Assembly: GCA_963691815.1 (NCBI GenBank) | Contig: OY829659.1 | Location: forward strand, 11,672,533-11,736,532 | Origin: Echiichthys vipera | Lineage: Eukaryota > Chordata > Actinopteri > Perciformes > Trachinidae | DNA: 64,000 nt | Direction of reading: 5' to 3' | In this document: piece by piece, positions 46,455 through 59,097 of the stretch | Layout of the letters: the number at the start of each line of letters is the position of its first letter | How positions within the stretch are numbered: position 1 is the stretch's first letter | The notes under the pieces: model-generated | Database searches by the model: none | What the model was told of the DNA's origin: nothing | Seen by the model: only the letters and a program-made list of their open reading frames with translations | Translations under genes and position numbers: made by a program

Positions 46455-49400
46455 TATAAATAGTTTTATTTATTTTATTCCATTTTTATTGCAGTATTAA
46501 TTCATACTATTAATTGAAACATTGGATAAATACACATTGGAAGCTTCTGTGTAATTATTTTAGTTGAATTTATTATATAAATCAATATTTAGATTTCTTA
46601 CAGTTTGAAACTAGGCCATCCTGTGAGGTGTACCCTACCTACCTGTTGAGAGCGAGAAAGGGCCATGGTTGGCATGGCAACAGATGTTCCCGGCGTCGCC
46701 CCTCCCAGAGAGAAAGTCATGCTCTGAGAGGCGCTGAGTGTTGTATGTGGTTGATGGTTCACTCCACCCATCAGGTCAAAGAGCTCGGCAGAAGGTGGGG
46801 CTGTGGCGGGATTAGAGGCTGGGGCTGTCGGTGACTGGACGCTGCCAAACAGGTCAGTGACGGGCTGGGAGGGACCAGAGCTGGACGAAGCTGCTGGATT
46901 GGCTGAGAAAGCATTCCAGTCTCCAAATTCTCCATTTCCGTTGGATGATGCAGCAGCTGCTCATAAGAGAGTCGTGATATGTTTAGTTGTAATTGTAGCA
47001 TTCTGAAACATGTGTCTTGAATTTTAACAGGAAATGCCTCCACTCCTTCACTGTGTCCTAAAAATAATCTAAATACATTAAAAAGTGTGTACGACATGGC
47101 TTTTATTAAGGTGCATCTCATGGTGCCAACTGTGATCTGACTGCAGTCTGCAGTTGGTCATTATTTAGAAAGTGTGATTGATTTGCAGACTATCAATACT
47201 AATAATGCTTTATTTCTCTGGGAGCTCTTTGTTACACCAGAGAACATCATTTATACACATATTAATATACACATAGTGCTGCATAAACTGCTGTCAGCAG
47301 GAACTTGATTCCCCCTGTGGGTCGTGGTTATGCAATGATATATGGAGGGCTTGAAGGGCCCAAAATAAATACATATAAAAATGTAACTAATTATACAATT
47401 ACATGCTTGAACAAATGAACGAATAATTATGTATCCTAATGCCTAATTGTCACCATCAAATAAATCTTAAATGAAAAAATATATAAATTAATAAATAAAT
47501 AAATACGCAAATAAAGTAATATATATGTTACTTGATTTGCATATTTATTTATTAATTGATATATTTTTGATTTAAGACTTATTTTATGGTGACAATCAGG
47601 CATTAGGATACATAATTAATCATTCATGTATTCAAGCACGGAATTGTATAATATATATTTAATGTCTCATTTGATTTGTGATGTATTAATAAGGACAATT
47701 AAGCATTACATTAGTCATTGTTTTTTTATTTTAGCATTTTATTATATCATTAGTTATGATATATATTAGATATGTATTTATACATTTAGTTTTGGCCCTT
47801 AAAACTCTCCATAATGATGATGCCGAATGACAATTGCCAAACGTGTCTGATCAGTGAGTTACTTGTCAGTCTCCGTAACTTAATGTTTAATTGTCTGTAA
47901 AAAGCCAGTGTGAACATGAACCAGACCTAAACTAAGATGCAACAGTGTATCATTTCCCCCCTTGGACTGGAACAAACGAGGTGAACAGGTGTGAAAGCAA
48001 GAACAACTTTACCAGTGGAAGTTGGGAGGCTGGCAGAGGCTGCAGGAGAGGAGAAGTCAGCAAAGCCACCAATGAGGTCAGAACTGCCCCCTGCACACAC
48101 ACACACACGAACGATGTAAAAGAATCTGGTCAATAAAGATCAAACAAACGGGATCAGCTTTTCTCCGTGGTTTATTGTCAAAGCATTTCTCTGCAGAAAA
48201 ATGTTCACTCCTGCCGCTTCATGCAACATGCTGAGAATCAGAAGCAGGGACCCCAAACCCCTTACAGTGATTCTCCTTTTATGGAGGAGACAAAACACAG
48301 ATAGGGTGAAAAACACAAGAGCTCAGCCGGATGATGTTTTCAAACAGGAAGAGAGCACTTTTCAGACTCCTCATTCTTCACCAACACACATGCAAGCAAT
48401 GATGATTTGTCATCTCCTATCTATACAGAACAGGATGCACGGGCCACACAATGCCTCTGTCTCTTCTGGGGTTCTCTCGTGTCATGCTGTAGTTCATTAT
48501 CACAGGCCTACTCAGCGATGTACAAACAGGACGATCATTTCAGGTTGTGGGATATGGTAACAGTCAGCAGGTTGTTTTTAAACCGTTTCACACAGAGAAT
48601 GCAGGATTCATGGTTGGCCTTGTAAAGGTTAAGATTTATAAATTACAAGTATCCAAAAATTCTGTGACACACACACAATGATTAAAAAAAGCAAAGGACA
48701 GAGATTTTTTTTTGTCAAACAAAGAGTGACACCAAATTCACGGCCTTCATTTCCTGTGTGTGTAAGAGTTTGTAGTTACCTGTTGCTGTACTCTGATTGG
48801 ATAAAGGATCGATCACTAGCAGGTCAGCTAGACCACTACTGGAAGACTGCCTGACTGACGACTACAGATAGAAACAAAAGAGACACAGTGGTTAAACATG
48901 TACTAATGAAAATATATTGCACTCTTTTGAAAAGCGTGAGTGTTTGTGAGAGTACCTTCTCCTCGGGGCTCTTGTCTCCCGTGTAGTGGGCTGCAGCTCC
49001 CAGGTCCAGAATCTTACTGCTTGCTGCTCCGCTGCGTTTCCGCGTGGTGGTGGTTGTGGTTTCTGTTGCTTGTGTGATCTGGATACTCTTTGTTGTGACA
49101 GTTTCCTCCTCATCTTTGAACTCAAGGGTTTCCTGCCTCCCGTTTCTCGATGCTCGGTCCTCCTCATTGTCACTATGGCAACCAGACACCAAGGACGCAT
49201 GATAAGCAGCACTCGGGGGATTTAGCTATTGACTACAGGAAGCATGTAGTAACTTCAGCGTACACCCTGAGACCATTTTAAAACGAACATCCATCCAGAC
49301 GTTTTAGAAACATGTACAAGTATAATGTTACATGTAGGTCTGCATGCGGACATCGACAGTGTGTACGTTTACCTGATTCTGTCGGGTGAGTCATCTCGCT

Positions 49401-52400
49401 CCTTCTTTCTGAACTTGTTGAGTGTGTCGTCGATGGTGCTGCCTATCTTGTCACTGATCTCTCCGAGCTTCTCGCTAAAGGGGAAAGCTCCTCTGCTCTT
49501 ATCCCAGTCCTCATCCCACTTACTGCGGTCCAACTCATTAGCTGGAAGGAAGAGCAAGACTTTGTAAACGTGTGCAGTTTCACAGGCATCCACCAAAGGA
49601 CATACACAGTCTCTCAAACTGCTCATATAAACCTCATAGTTTTAGCTGAACAATGTTGTCTGACACTGGCCAATCTGTAAAAAAAAATATAAGACACTAA
49701 TAGCAACAATAAGATCAGAGATGCTGCAAATTCTTATTTAAACATTTTTTCAATTATTTGCTTGGTCTTTGAAATGTCTTGTTCTTACGTCGGATTAACA
49801 GTTCAAAGTCAAAAACTATACAATTCATAATGATATACAACAGCAAATCCTCACGTTGTAGAAGCTTCTTTCAAACGATCAAATCAGTTCATTTTAATCA
49901 TGTCTTCTCATCAATACAGGACTTAAAAGCACAACACTAATTAAATGTTTTAGTAAGTGGGCAGATTAGAATTAAATACGTAATAAAACATCTCTTTATT
50001 GCATATTACATTTTCTTTATTGATTTTACTTGACTGGATCAATACCCTAGAACAATAAAACCTTTGTAATGAATCCATAACTGCTTTGATAATTATTTAA
50101 GTCACTAAATAATTAAAAACATTTTCTAGTTACAGATGCTCAAAAAAGAGGATGCTGTTCTGTGTTTCATGTCATGAATCCACTATTTTCTTGTCATTTG
50201 CCCTTTTTTTGGCCTATTATCGAGGACACATCAATCAGTTACTCAATAAACCATTATTTTTGTCTTGTAGTACAAATTTAACTTTAAACTAGAAAAAATG
50301 CTTGATTACATGCATTTTAATTCCTACGAGTTTGGATAAGGGGAGTTATTATCATCATTATCATTTTAACCCACATGTGACTTGAGCTGTCAAAGGAGAT
50401 GTAAAAAATTACTTACAGTTCTTAATGCTTCCTACTATTCCTCCTCCTACTCCTCCTCCTCCTCCTCCTCCTCCTCCTCCTCCTCCACCGCCACCTCCTC
50501 CTCCTCCTCCGCCTCCTCCTCCTCCCATACTGTCAGAGGAGACTCCAATGTATTTATCTTTGTTCTTCTTGGCTTTCTTCCTCTCCTCTCTCAGTCTGTC
50601 GTCATCCTGGATGAACTCCACCATCTCCTTCACCTTCTGACGCACATTGATGCCCTGATCCTTACCGTTCTCATCTGGACCGACACACAAACACAGAAAA
50701 CTAAAGCAGGTGGACTACTGACCAAAACCGATATGGCATTTACTGTGCATAATCATTTTTGGTGACGTCCTGACCTTTCATCTAGTGCCACCCACCCTGG
50801 TCAGAGGCAAGGTGTCTTGAAAAACTAAATGTCAAGATAGTCCATGAATTTTGAGATATTCAATGGTTACCTTTTTGGTTATCTCTGACCTTTCCTCAAG
50901 AAAGAATAATCACAATCCAATGGGCAGACTGAAGTTTTACTGAGCACAGTGTGTTCATGGTCCCCAGACAATGACCCCTTTTTATTTTGGATCAGTGACC
51001 TTTCTGACATAATAAACATAAACATATAAGTAAAGACGAATAAGAAGAAGAGCTAATTTTCATTTAGAGACTCACCGATGAGGTGGTAGTTTTCTAATGA
51101 CCGCAGGTCGTAGATGTGTTCTCTGGCACTGGTGACGACTCTTTCAGATCCATTCCTGATCAGATAGGCCAGCAGCAGTAAAGCCTGGCAGAGGGAGATA
51201 AAGAGAGATAGTAAGAGATTGAGTGAGAGACGTGATAAGGGAGTTAACTATGGTGGGGATGTAGCCAGAATTACTTAGTGGGAAATAATCTTTCCTAAAA
51301 ATATATATATTTAAAGTCAGTTCTGCTTTACTCAACTGCCCCCTCTCTTAAACTCGGCTTAATTTCTCTCTAAAATATCCAAATTCCTTCATTCTTCCTT
51401 GGCTCTTGCATAATTTATAATCTTTGCATATATCAGTCTTATGATTATGTGGGCAGGACACAAGACTATACTGAGATGCACTGCTCTTATCTTTGCACTA
51501 TACAGGATTCAAACATCTGTATATGTGTGCTGTTTTTAAAAAATATCAATTGTTCTTATTTAAAATAAAAAATAAAGAAACAGAGAATCAATAAGCAAAA
51601 AAAATGTCTTAATCCATTCAGTCGTGTAAACACTGGGAGTCACAAAGAAGCTCAGAGACTCAGCTATTTGAAACAACTAACCTTTTCAACAGGGTGAGCT
51701 CTGACTGTACGGGGTTGACGTTGGATATGACCATTTTGTTTACTAATGTTAATCTCTTAACTTGAGGAGAGTCTTTGTGGACAAAATCTCCTTTTCATAA
51801 AATGTATACACAGGCACACCTGGGAAAAAAACTAAACAACCGGCCAGAGTGTAACAATACCTTGTAGACTCGTCTCCAGTTCTTCTTGTTGTCCTTCAGC
51901 ATCCTGGTCCACAACATGTTCATCACCTCTGGGAACTGCTCATACATAAAGGTAGATCTACACACACACACACACACACAACCACACAATCAAAATAAAA
52001 TGCCGGCAAACCAAAGCATAATCAGGTTTAGTGACCAGAGCCTTACTTGTCTTTCTAAGTGAACTCCTATTTCTCCTCAAAAACACTTTACCTGTTAGTT
52101 TTAACAGGCATGTATTTGCGTGCACATACAGAAACTGTGTCTATATGCGTGTTACACATACTTGGCTATTTCACCCATCAGGTGTCCGGAGGGTCCCCAG
52201 GGGTCGTCATTGGTGGCCTCTCTCACCTTGGACTCGATCTCTGAGTAGTTCATCACCACATTAGTGCTGTTGACACAAACGTATATTCTTCATAAATTAC
52301 ACCGGCAGAATATCCGCAGTTCCATCATTATTTCATGTATTTGAAAAAAAGTGGGGCCGTGTTGCTTTACTTTCTGCTCTTTCTGGTCACTTATTGTCAA

Positions 52401-55400
52401 CACAGAGCTTGTTATTGTCTTTTGGTCGGTCAGTAGCTCTGTGGCTCCTTCAAAAGCCACTCAGCACATTTCCAGAGGTCAGGCAGACAGAAATACAGAC
52501 GATCAAAAATACATTTACACAGTAGAACACACTCAAATGCAATGAGGGCAACTCCTAAATAACAAACAATCCCTCTGGCAAACAGAGCGTCATTATCATA
52601 TCTAACTTACACACACACACGCACATGCACACACACACACACTAACTTTGGGAAACAGGGTTAGGACAACAAATGCTACATCCAAACTACAATGAAATCA
52701 GGTTAGATGTGGAGAATCTCAACTCACTGCATTATGAATGACAGCTTTCTAAAAGCCTATGTTCTGATCACTGCACTTCAGAGGACAGACGCACACACAA
52801 AGAGAGATGTTTCAGTGTGTGCATGGAAGTGAGGTGAGCAGGTGTGTATATCCATTTGTGTGTGTGTGTAAAACAATGAGGTAAACACAGCCAAACCTCC
52901 CCATACAGTGTCTGCTTCCTACCCTCTTTGTTTTTGTGGGCTCAACAGCGGCTGTGTTTGTATGTTGTATCTCTTTATGGGCATGGTTTAGTCTACAGAC
53001 CTCTGGAAAATAAAAACCCACAGTCAAAGCACTGCAGTGAAACAAACCTCTCTGCCGTGACTCTACCTTATCTACCGCTCCTTCAGCCTGTCATTCCTCC
53101 CTCCTTCTTCACCAGACCTTCAAATGTCTGTCTCCTTTACTTAACTTTCTATCCTGTCTCATCTCCTGCTCCTCGCTTCTCCCAATCTCCTGATCCTATC
53201 ATTACTCCTTTATTCCACAGCACCATTCCTCTCCGTCTGAGCTCTGCCACCTTCACAGCTAAAGGAGAATAAGAGACATCTTCAATACTGGAGGTGCCTC
53301 TGTGTGTTATTGTCAGCAGATAAGACAGACAGAGCTCAATAATAGTGTGATTCTTAATCTGCAGGAAAAGCGAGACTGCAGCTGCCAGTTCTGTTGAGGA
53401 AGATCAATAATAGAGTGTATTCATCGTGCGCAGCCAGGCACAAACAACAACTGTCTGTCTATTTCTCCATCTATAGCTCTGCTGAGCTCTCTGTGTGTGC
53501 TACTTCTATACTGTATATTTCCTCTTCTTATCACCTTTTTTCTGTCTATTCACTCATCTTTCCTTTATGCAACTTTCTTCCATCTGTTCTCTTTTGTCAC
53601 ATTTGCAATATAATTGGTGCTTTTAAGGGTAGAGCCAACCGAAGAAGGTAGGGTCTCAAACTGTGAGCAGACAATCAGAGTGAAATATGATATTTTCCTG
53701 TCAGTATTCTCACTGTGACTCTTGTTCTCACAATGATTTAGCCTATAGGGTTGGAAACGTAACTGTGGAAAATAGAGATTGAAATTAAAAAACGAATTTA
53801 TGGACAACGTATTCTTGGAGGCCTTGTTTGCAGCACCAACGTAAATCATTTCCATGATCTATAGAGGTATACAGGGCAAAGTTAATCAATCTCCCTAAAA
53901 TGAAAAGATGCTTTTGGCATACTGCAACATGACTTGTCACTGTACAGTTTGAGTGCTAATAAAACACCCACACTTAAGCATCTTATAGTAACCTGCAAAT
54001 TGATCCTTTTCTGCAGGACAAGTGCATATTAACTACCCACAGGCAGCTGAAATTTCCCAGTTTAATTACCAACCTCATGTACAAAAAAACCCAAAGTAAA
54101 AGATCAAGATAGTTGAAAGATATATACAAAAAATATTAAAAAGACCAAAACACTGTAACAAAATTAGATAGTAGCTAGCTGGTATGTTTGATGTTCGAAA
54201 CTACACTCCCTGTTCACTTTATTACACAATCATTCGCCTTTACAGAGCTTATAATGGTCGGTTTCAGTTAAAACGTTACAAGAGGAGTTCATTCAACTAT
54301 ATTGTATTTTTATTACTGAGGTTGTAGTTAGTGGTGGTGTCATACTCATGCAAAACATCAGAAACACATCTCAATATATTGTAGACCAGTCCAACACCAC
54401 TGCAAACTACAACCTCAATAATAAACATACAGTTAAATTAACAACTCCCTGACCGGGTCAGTCCTAATTTTATTATCTTTGTTAAGGTATAATTCAGGAT
54501 TGAGCTATTGTCTTGGATCACATTACATTTTACAGGTGTTCCCATTAAAGTGGCCAGGGACTGTATATTCCAAGGCACAAAATAAAAGGCAGGTGTACGC
54601 CACTGAAATGTATTAAAAATGCGTATTAAGACTGGCATAAAAGCTCCACAAACAAAATCCAAATGACTGAACATGCTGTAGTAAAACCCAAGATGTTAAT
54701 GAGGTGAAAGCGAACTGAAATAAATGCAACTGAACTTAAAAAAAAAGAAACAACTTTAGGGAGTGTAACTTATGTCTTGAACACACTTCTCTGGTGTGGT
54801 GATAATGCATAGACTGTATAAAACAGGGATAATCGTATGAAATTGCCCCCCGAAATGTTGACAAAGAATGTGTACACACAGTATTTCACCAGTCTAGGCA
54901 AATGTCCTAATTGAACAAAAGGACATCATTTTATTGGTATTTAACAGCAATATTAGGCTTTTATTTACTTGTGTTGGCACAAGATGGTGATTATCGAATG
55001 CATTTTTATCCGTGCTTAATTTACATTAAAAACAGAAACTTTATACACTAAACATTTTTTCAAGTGCCCCTCAATTTTTTAGACAGTAGGGGCAGAACGT
55101 TTCCCGCAAATATTTTTAAACTTCCTACACTATATCAGTCCAACTCTCGCCAAAGCACTGGATCATGTATCAGTAAAAAACCCAACATAATACAAAACGA
55201 ACTACCTATACGCATCTCATGTGTTATTTCAGAGAGGAAAAAGATTCTGATTTATAATGTTATTGTTGATTCAAGGCTGTACTATTGATGAAAAAGAGGT
55301 GTCAGGTCATTCCCACATTAACTGACTTTGAGAGATTAGAGACAGTTTTTAAGAGGACTTTCTAAAAGGTCACATCTGTGACATCAGTTACATCACTACA

Positions 55401-56735
55401 ATAGACTTAATATCAAGTCAACGACTATAATGTGTAGTATGCTCATTCGTGGGATTAGTTTGCACCGAACCAAGAGTCTATACTGTCATTAGAGCTGTTT
55501 TTCACTCCTCTCATCCTTTAATGTAACTGTGTTATTGTTATAATGTGTGTTTTACCTTTGTCCAGATTTGTTGTCCTTGCTATTAGCTGTTCTGTGTAAG
55601 TAGTACAGTGAGAGCAACGGAAAACCGGAGTCAAAATCCTTGTATGTGTACACATACTCAGCCAATAAAGCCATTTCTGTTTGTTGTTGCTCTGTTAAAC
55701 ATATTGTGAGTTTGCATGTATGACTTTCCTTTGTAAAGCTAATTAAAACAGCTTTTATTGTATTCCCACAAACCTTGCCCTCCAAATAGTGACACCATCC
55801 TAATCATCACATGTTTTAACTTGGTTATTTAGTAAAAGTGCATCGACATCTAACGTGGGTTTGGGTTTTACTCAGCAGAGTTATTCGTATAACTCAGAGT
55901 GCCTCTTGCAATAAACAGGACAGGGAGCTGTTGTTCTCCCTCCTCCTTACAGTATAATGACGATTCATTCTACTGCACATAATACTTGCAAGAACAGATA
56001 TCACAAATACACACATCACAAAGAAGTATTCTATTGTAGTAGGATGCAACACCAGCATTAGCTCCTGTAGAGTGATCTGTTTGGCCAACAAGCTTTGTTG
56101 TCTTTTCTGTCCGGGGACCATGGGGGCATGGGCCTCGTTGAGACATGGTTGGATCGCTAATTGGCAGGTCATGTACTCTCCACATATACAATTATCTAGC
56201 CACTTAGCTTCCCTTCATTTATGCATAGCTTTCTACCCTGGATATAATCCAAGGTGAATGTATGGTGGAGGTTTAGCGAGCATCACCAGGGCGGGACAGG
56301 GCGTGATTCTGCTGCAGCAGCAGCGGCACCGACACAGACAGCACACAGTGCCGATCTGGGCTTAGCAATGCTAGCTGAATTAGCCAACCGGATACCTTTC
56401 TGTTGTGAAAGGGAAATACACTAATTTGCAGTGTGCAATATTGTATTTTTTCCTGACCTAAATGAACAAATGTAGAATAATTTACAATGGTAGAAACCAC
56501 TGTGAAACACGCATCTGTTTATGCCACAAGGTTGAAGATTGGCAGCTAGCCAGCTAGTAGGCTAACAGCTGAGGGGCTATCTCTGTGACGTCACGGCCGT
56601 ATCCTCTCCTCTGTCAGCGGTAAAAGCTGCTGATGCTGCCCGGCTAAAGCTGCCCCGGCTACTCGGTTAGCTCCACCTGCTCCTCGGTACTCACGCTTTG
56701 TCCACCAGCTCTCTGACTTTCCACATATTCAGCAT
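45131..56735 (-). CDS. clint1: Clathrin interactor 1 / epsinR, 12 coding exons, 665 aa
   Basis: Exons: 56695-56735, 52162-52266, 51861-51957, 51076-51184, 50417-50674, 49373-49541, 48956-49172, 48780-48861, 48013-48090, 46643-46956, 46204-46387, 45131-45474 (1998 bases, all phases join). EpsinR is a cytosolic adaptor on trans-Golgi and endosomal membranes that binds PI4P and SNAREs through its ENTH domain and recruits AP-1 and clathrin through its unstructured tail. The start MLNMWKVRELVDKATNVVMN is almost identical to mammals; ENTH spans about residues 16-155. Tail motifs are KDEEETVTTK, a FADF peptide, EFGDW (gamma-ear ligand type), STWSDPSVNISLD, a Met/Gly-rich region and the end PPKQDAFANFGSFGK. 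After KKNKDKYIGVSSDSM a 25-glycine run replaces the short mammalian linker, which explains the length above the human 625 aa. Fish have two clint1 copies; I cannot say which this is. Confidence 0.96.
50417..50674 (-). CDS. clint1: clint1 exon 5 with in-frame (GGN)25 polyglycine tract
   Basis: The exon closes the ENTH domain and the basic KKAKKNKDKY segment, then encodes 25 consecutive glycines (50451-50525, mainly GGA), Val and more Gly. It ends with IVGSIKN and the strong donor AACT|GTAAGTAA at 50417/50416. Joining at phase 1 to exon 6 restores SNELDRSKWDEDWDK. No earlier good donor would remove the tract, so it should be translated. Repeat purity suggests length polymorphism. Confidence 0.85.
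51958..51981 (-). repeat. clint1: (TG)n serving as the acceptor tract of clint1 exon 3
   Basis: In transcript sense the intron ends with about ten TG units then TAG|A. There is no ordinary pyrimidine tract between the repeat and the AG. Confidence 0.8.
52267..56694 (-). other. clint1: clint1 intron 1
   Basis: A 4.4-kb intron with a CA tract near 52610-52640 and no second gene. A LINE-like end (GTACACATACTCAGCCAATAAAG) lies at about 55640-55670 on the plus strand. Nothing else was recognised. Confidence 0.6.
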
Positions 56736-56920
56736 CTCCGCGCGGAACTGCGGGGCTCGCCGCCTCGATACTGCGTCGCCCCCTGTGTCTCTACGGCCCC
56801 ACAAGACAGAGGAGGTGTCCGGTTACAGACGACGATCCCCCCCTACAGTCCTCGATGAGCTCCGGTAGTGTACAACAGCCGCTGCGGTTATAACGGATCG
56901 GCCCCAGTTGCTACGGAAAC
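56736..56920 (-). promoter_or_regulatory. clint1: clint1 promoter / 5'UTR
   Basis: CpG-rich sequence surrounds the start codon at 56735 (CGCGCGGA, GCCGCCTCGATACTGCGTCG) and no TATA box is obvious, as for a ubiquitously expressed gene. Confidence 0.5.
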
Positions 56921-57279
56921 GTCGTTGCCCGTCTACGTCACAGAAGCGTCGACATGTTCCATCGCTCGTGGACTGTATCATGTGTATTTACCTCAACAAA
57001 GGGGTTATAACAATGAATTAATTTATATTAAAACCTCTTTGTGTTGGGCTACAGGTCAAAGCAACCCAACAACAACAACAACAATAAGGTTCTGTCGTTA
57101 CTTTCCAACTGAAACTAACGGATGCACTTTCTGTAATTATGAGGGGAGTCTATTGAAGATGTTTTTGGTTTGATTTACAGAAGTACCTTTCAAAATGTTT
57201 AGTAAAAAATGTAATACGAACAAAGATGGATTCATTACTAATTCTTACCAATCCCAAATATTTGGTAGATTCACTGGAA

Positions 57280-57993
57280 AATTGTTGAAAAACGTGCTAA
57301 AGTGCTCTCTAGGAGCCTAAATTTGTGCTAAAGTGTCCTCTAGGTAACAAAACGTGCTAAAGTGTCCTCTAGGAGTCAAAACGCGTGCTAAAGTGCCCTC
57401 TAGGAGCCTAAACGTGTTCTAAAGTGTCCTCTAGGAAACAAAACATGTGCTAAAGTGTCTAAAAACCAGGTGAAAGTGTCCTTCTGGAGCCTAAACGTGT
57501 GCCAAAGTGTCCTCTAGGAGCTAAAACGTGTGCCAAAGTGTCCTTTAGGAAACAAAACATGTGCTAAAGTGTAGGAGCCAAAATGCGTGCCCTCTAGGAG
57601 CCAGTACACATGCTAACGTTCCCTCATAGCAGCCAAAACATGTGCTAAAGTGTCCTCTAGGAGCCAAAATGCGTGCTTACGTGCCCTCTAGGAGCCAGTA
57701 CACATGCTAACGTTCCCTCATAGCAGCCAAAACATGTGCTAAAGTGTCCTCTAGGAGCCAAAATGCGTGCTTAAGTGCCCTCTAGGAGCCAGTACACATG
57801 CTAACGTTCCCTCATAGCAGCCAAAACATGTGCTAAAGTGCCCTCTAGTAGCCAAAACGGGTCCTAAAGTATACTCTAGGAGCCTAAACACGTGCTGAAG
57901 TGCCCTCTAGAGCCTAAACATGTGCTATAGTGTCCTCTCGGAGCCTAAACATGTGCTAAAGTGCCCTCTAGGAGCCAAAACATGTGCTAAAGT
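57280..57993 (+). repeat. 31-bp minisatellite with 94-bp higher-order unit
   Basis: About 23 diverged copies of a unit built on GTGCTAAAGTGTCCTCTAGG plus AGCCAAAACAT. Between about 57560 and 57850 three-unit blocks recur with a 94-base period: CCTCTAGGAGCCAAAATGCG starts at 57654 and again at 57748, each block including CAGTACACATGCTAACGTTC. It is non-coding and abuts a dispersed repeat at 57994. Confidence 0.92.
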
Positions 57994-58142
57994 GATTTGA
58001 GGACGCCATCTTGGGCTTTGGAATACACTGAGTGATGTGTTTCACCACTTTCTGACATTTTATAGAGCAAAAAACTAGTAGATGAATCAGGAGAATAATC
58101 AACAGATTAATCAACAATGAAAATGATCATTAGTTGCAGCCT
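57994..58142 (+). repeat. 3' half of the TTAGTTGCAGCC repeat
   Basis: GATTTGAGGACGCCATCTTG to AAAATGATCATTAGTTGCAG matches the second half of the element at 12259-12578. Its 5' half is replaced by the minisatellite. Confidence 0.7.
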
Positions 58143-58387
58143 TATTTGACTAACAATTTAAGATGATGTTAATCCCACATTGGTTGAAGATGTTATTCAT
58201 TTAGAATGAATGTTTAATTTTATATGTTGGAATAGGAAAAGGTGTTGAAACTGATATGGGTTTCACATGTTTGTTGTGTTTAGGCACCTTGGGGCTTGTG
58301 TTAGCTTGAAGTATCGGCTCCTGTGCATTGGGCAGCACAAACACGAATAATAACACAAGCTTGGAGTTATCAGAACACTGCAACATA

Positions 58388-58903
58388 GAGCTGATAACGT
58401 ACCCACCAGCTCACAGGCCCAAGGGGAAGAACGCAAGCACCTGAGAGGCGCCCTCACAACTTGTGGCTACCCCAGCTGGACCTTTGTGAAAACTTCAGCT
58501 GCTTCCAGAAAGAAAACCAAAGTAGTTGAGGGAAAAAAAGGAAAACAAGAGAAACAACATAGTCTTTCCGTATGTGGCTGGGGTATCAGAGAAACTCAGG
58601 AGGATCTTTAACAAACACTGCATCCCTGTGTATTTCAAACCCAGCAACACACTCAGACAGAGACTAGTACATCCCAAGGACAGAACACCACACCACCACA
58701 AAAGCAATCTGGTTTATGCTGTTCAATGCAACGAGGAATGCAAAGATCTCTACATTGGAGAAACTAAACAACCACTGCATAAACACATGGCCCAACACAG
58801 GAGAGCTAACTCCTCAGGCCTGGACTCCGCTGTCCACTTACATCTCAAGGAGAAAGCCCACTCCTTTGATGACAACAATGTCCTTATCCTCAGAAAGAAT
58901 CAG
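58388..58903 (+). pseudogene. Penelope RT C-terminus plus GIY-YIG endonuclease, broken
   Basis: One frame gives NVPTSSQAQGEERKHLRGAL. After a frameshift a second frame (open from 58526) reads FPYVAGVSEKLRRIFNKH, RQRLVHPKDRTP and NLVYAVQCNEECKDLYIGET, then KQPLHKHMAQHRRANSSG. The LYIGET segment is the GIY-YIG-type motif of Penelope endonucleases. The frame is cut by the nested insertion at about 58903. Not functional as it stands. Confidence 0.85.
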
Positions 58904-59097
58904 AATCAGAAAACCTTTAATGTCCCGCAGATGGGAAATTTGTTTGTCACAGCAGCAACAGAATATTACAAAGCAGAAACATATTACAAAATAAGATAAA
59001 AAATAAGCCATAGAATTAATTTTAAAAAGGGAAGAAATAGACATATATACATATTCACATGATATAGTGCAGTTGTTCTTGTTTTGTTTGTTTTGTA
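58895..59097 (+). mobile_element. Short retroelement tail nested in the Penelope fragment
   Basis: GAATCAGAATCAGAAAACCT, TTAATGTCCCGCAGATGGGA and TTTGTCACAGCAGCAACAG belong to the same tail family seen at 42290 and 63675. It splits the endonuclease reading frame, so it inserted after the Penelope copy. Confidence 0.65.

Noticed and set aside
48201..48625. 119-codon plus-strand ORF in clint1 intron 8
   Set aside because: No homology, no codon pattern and no splice context; chance ORF.
50382..50765. Plus-strand poly-Ser and poly-Pro ORFs
   Set aside because: Antisense shadow of the clint1 GGA repeat exon.
57280..57993. CRISPR-like array
   Set aside because: The period is 31 bases with no unique spacers; it is a eukaryotic minisatellite.
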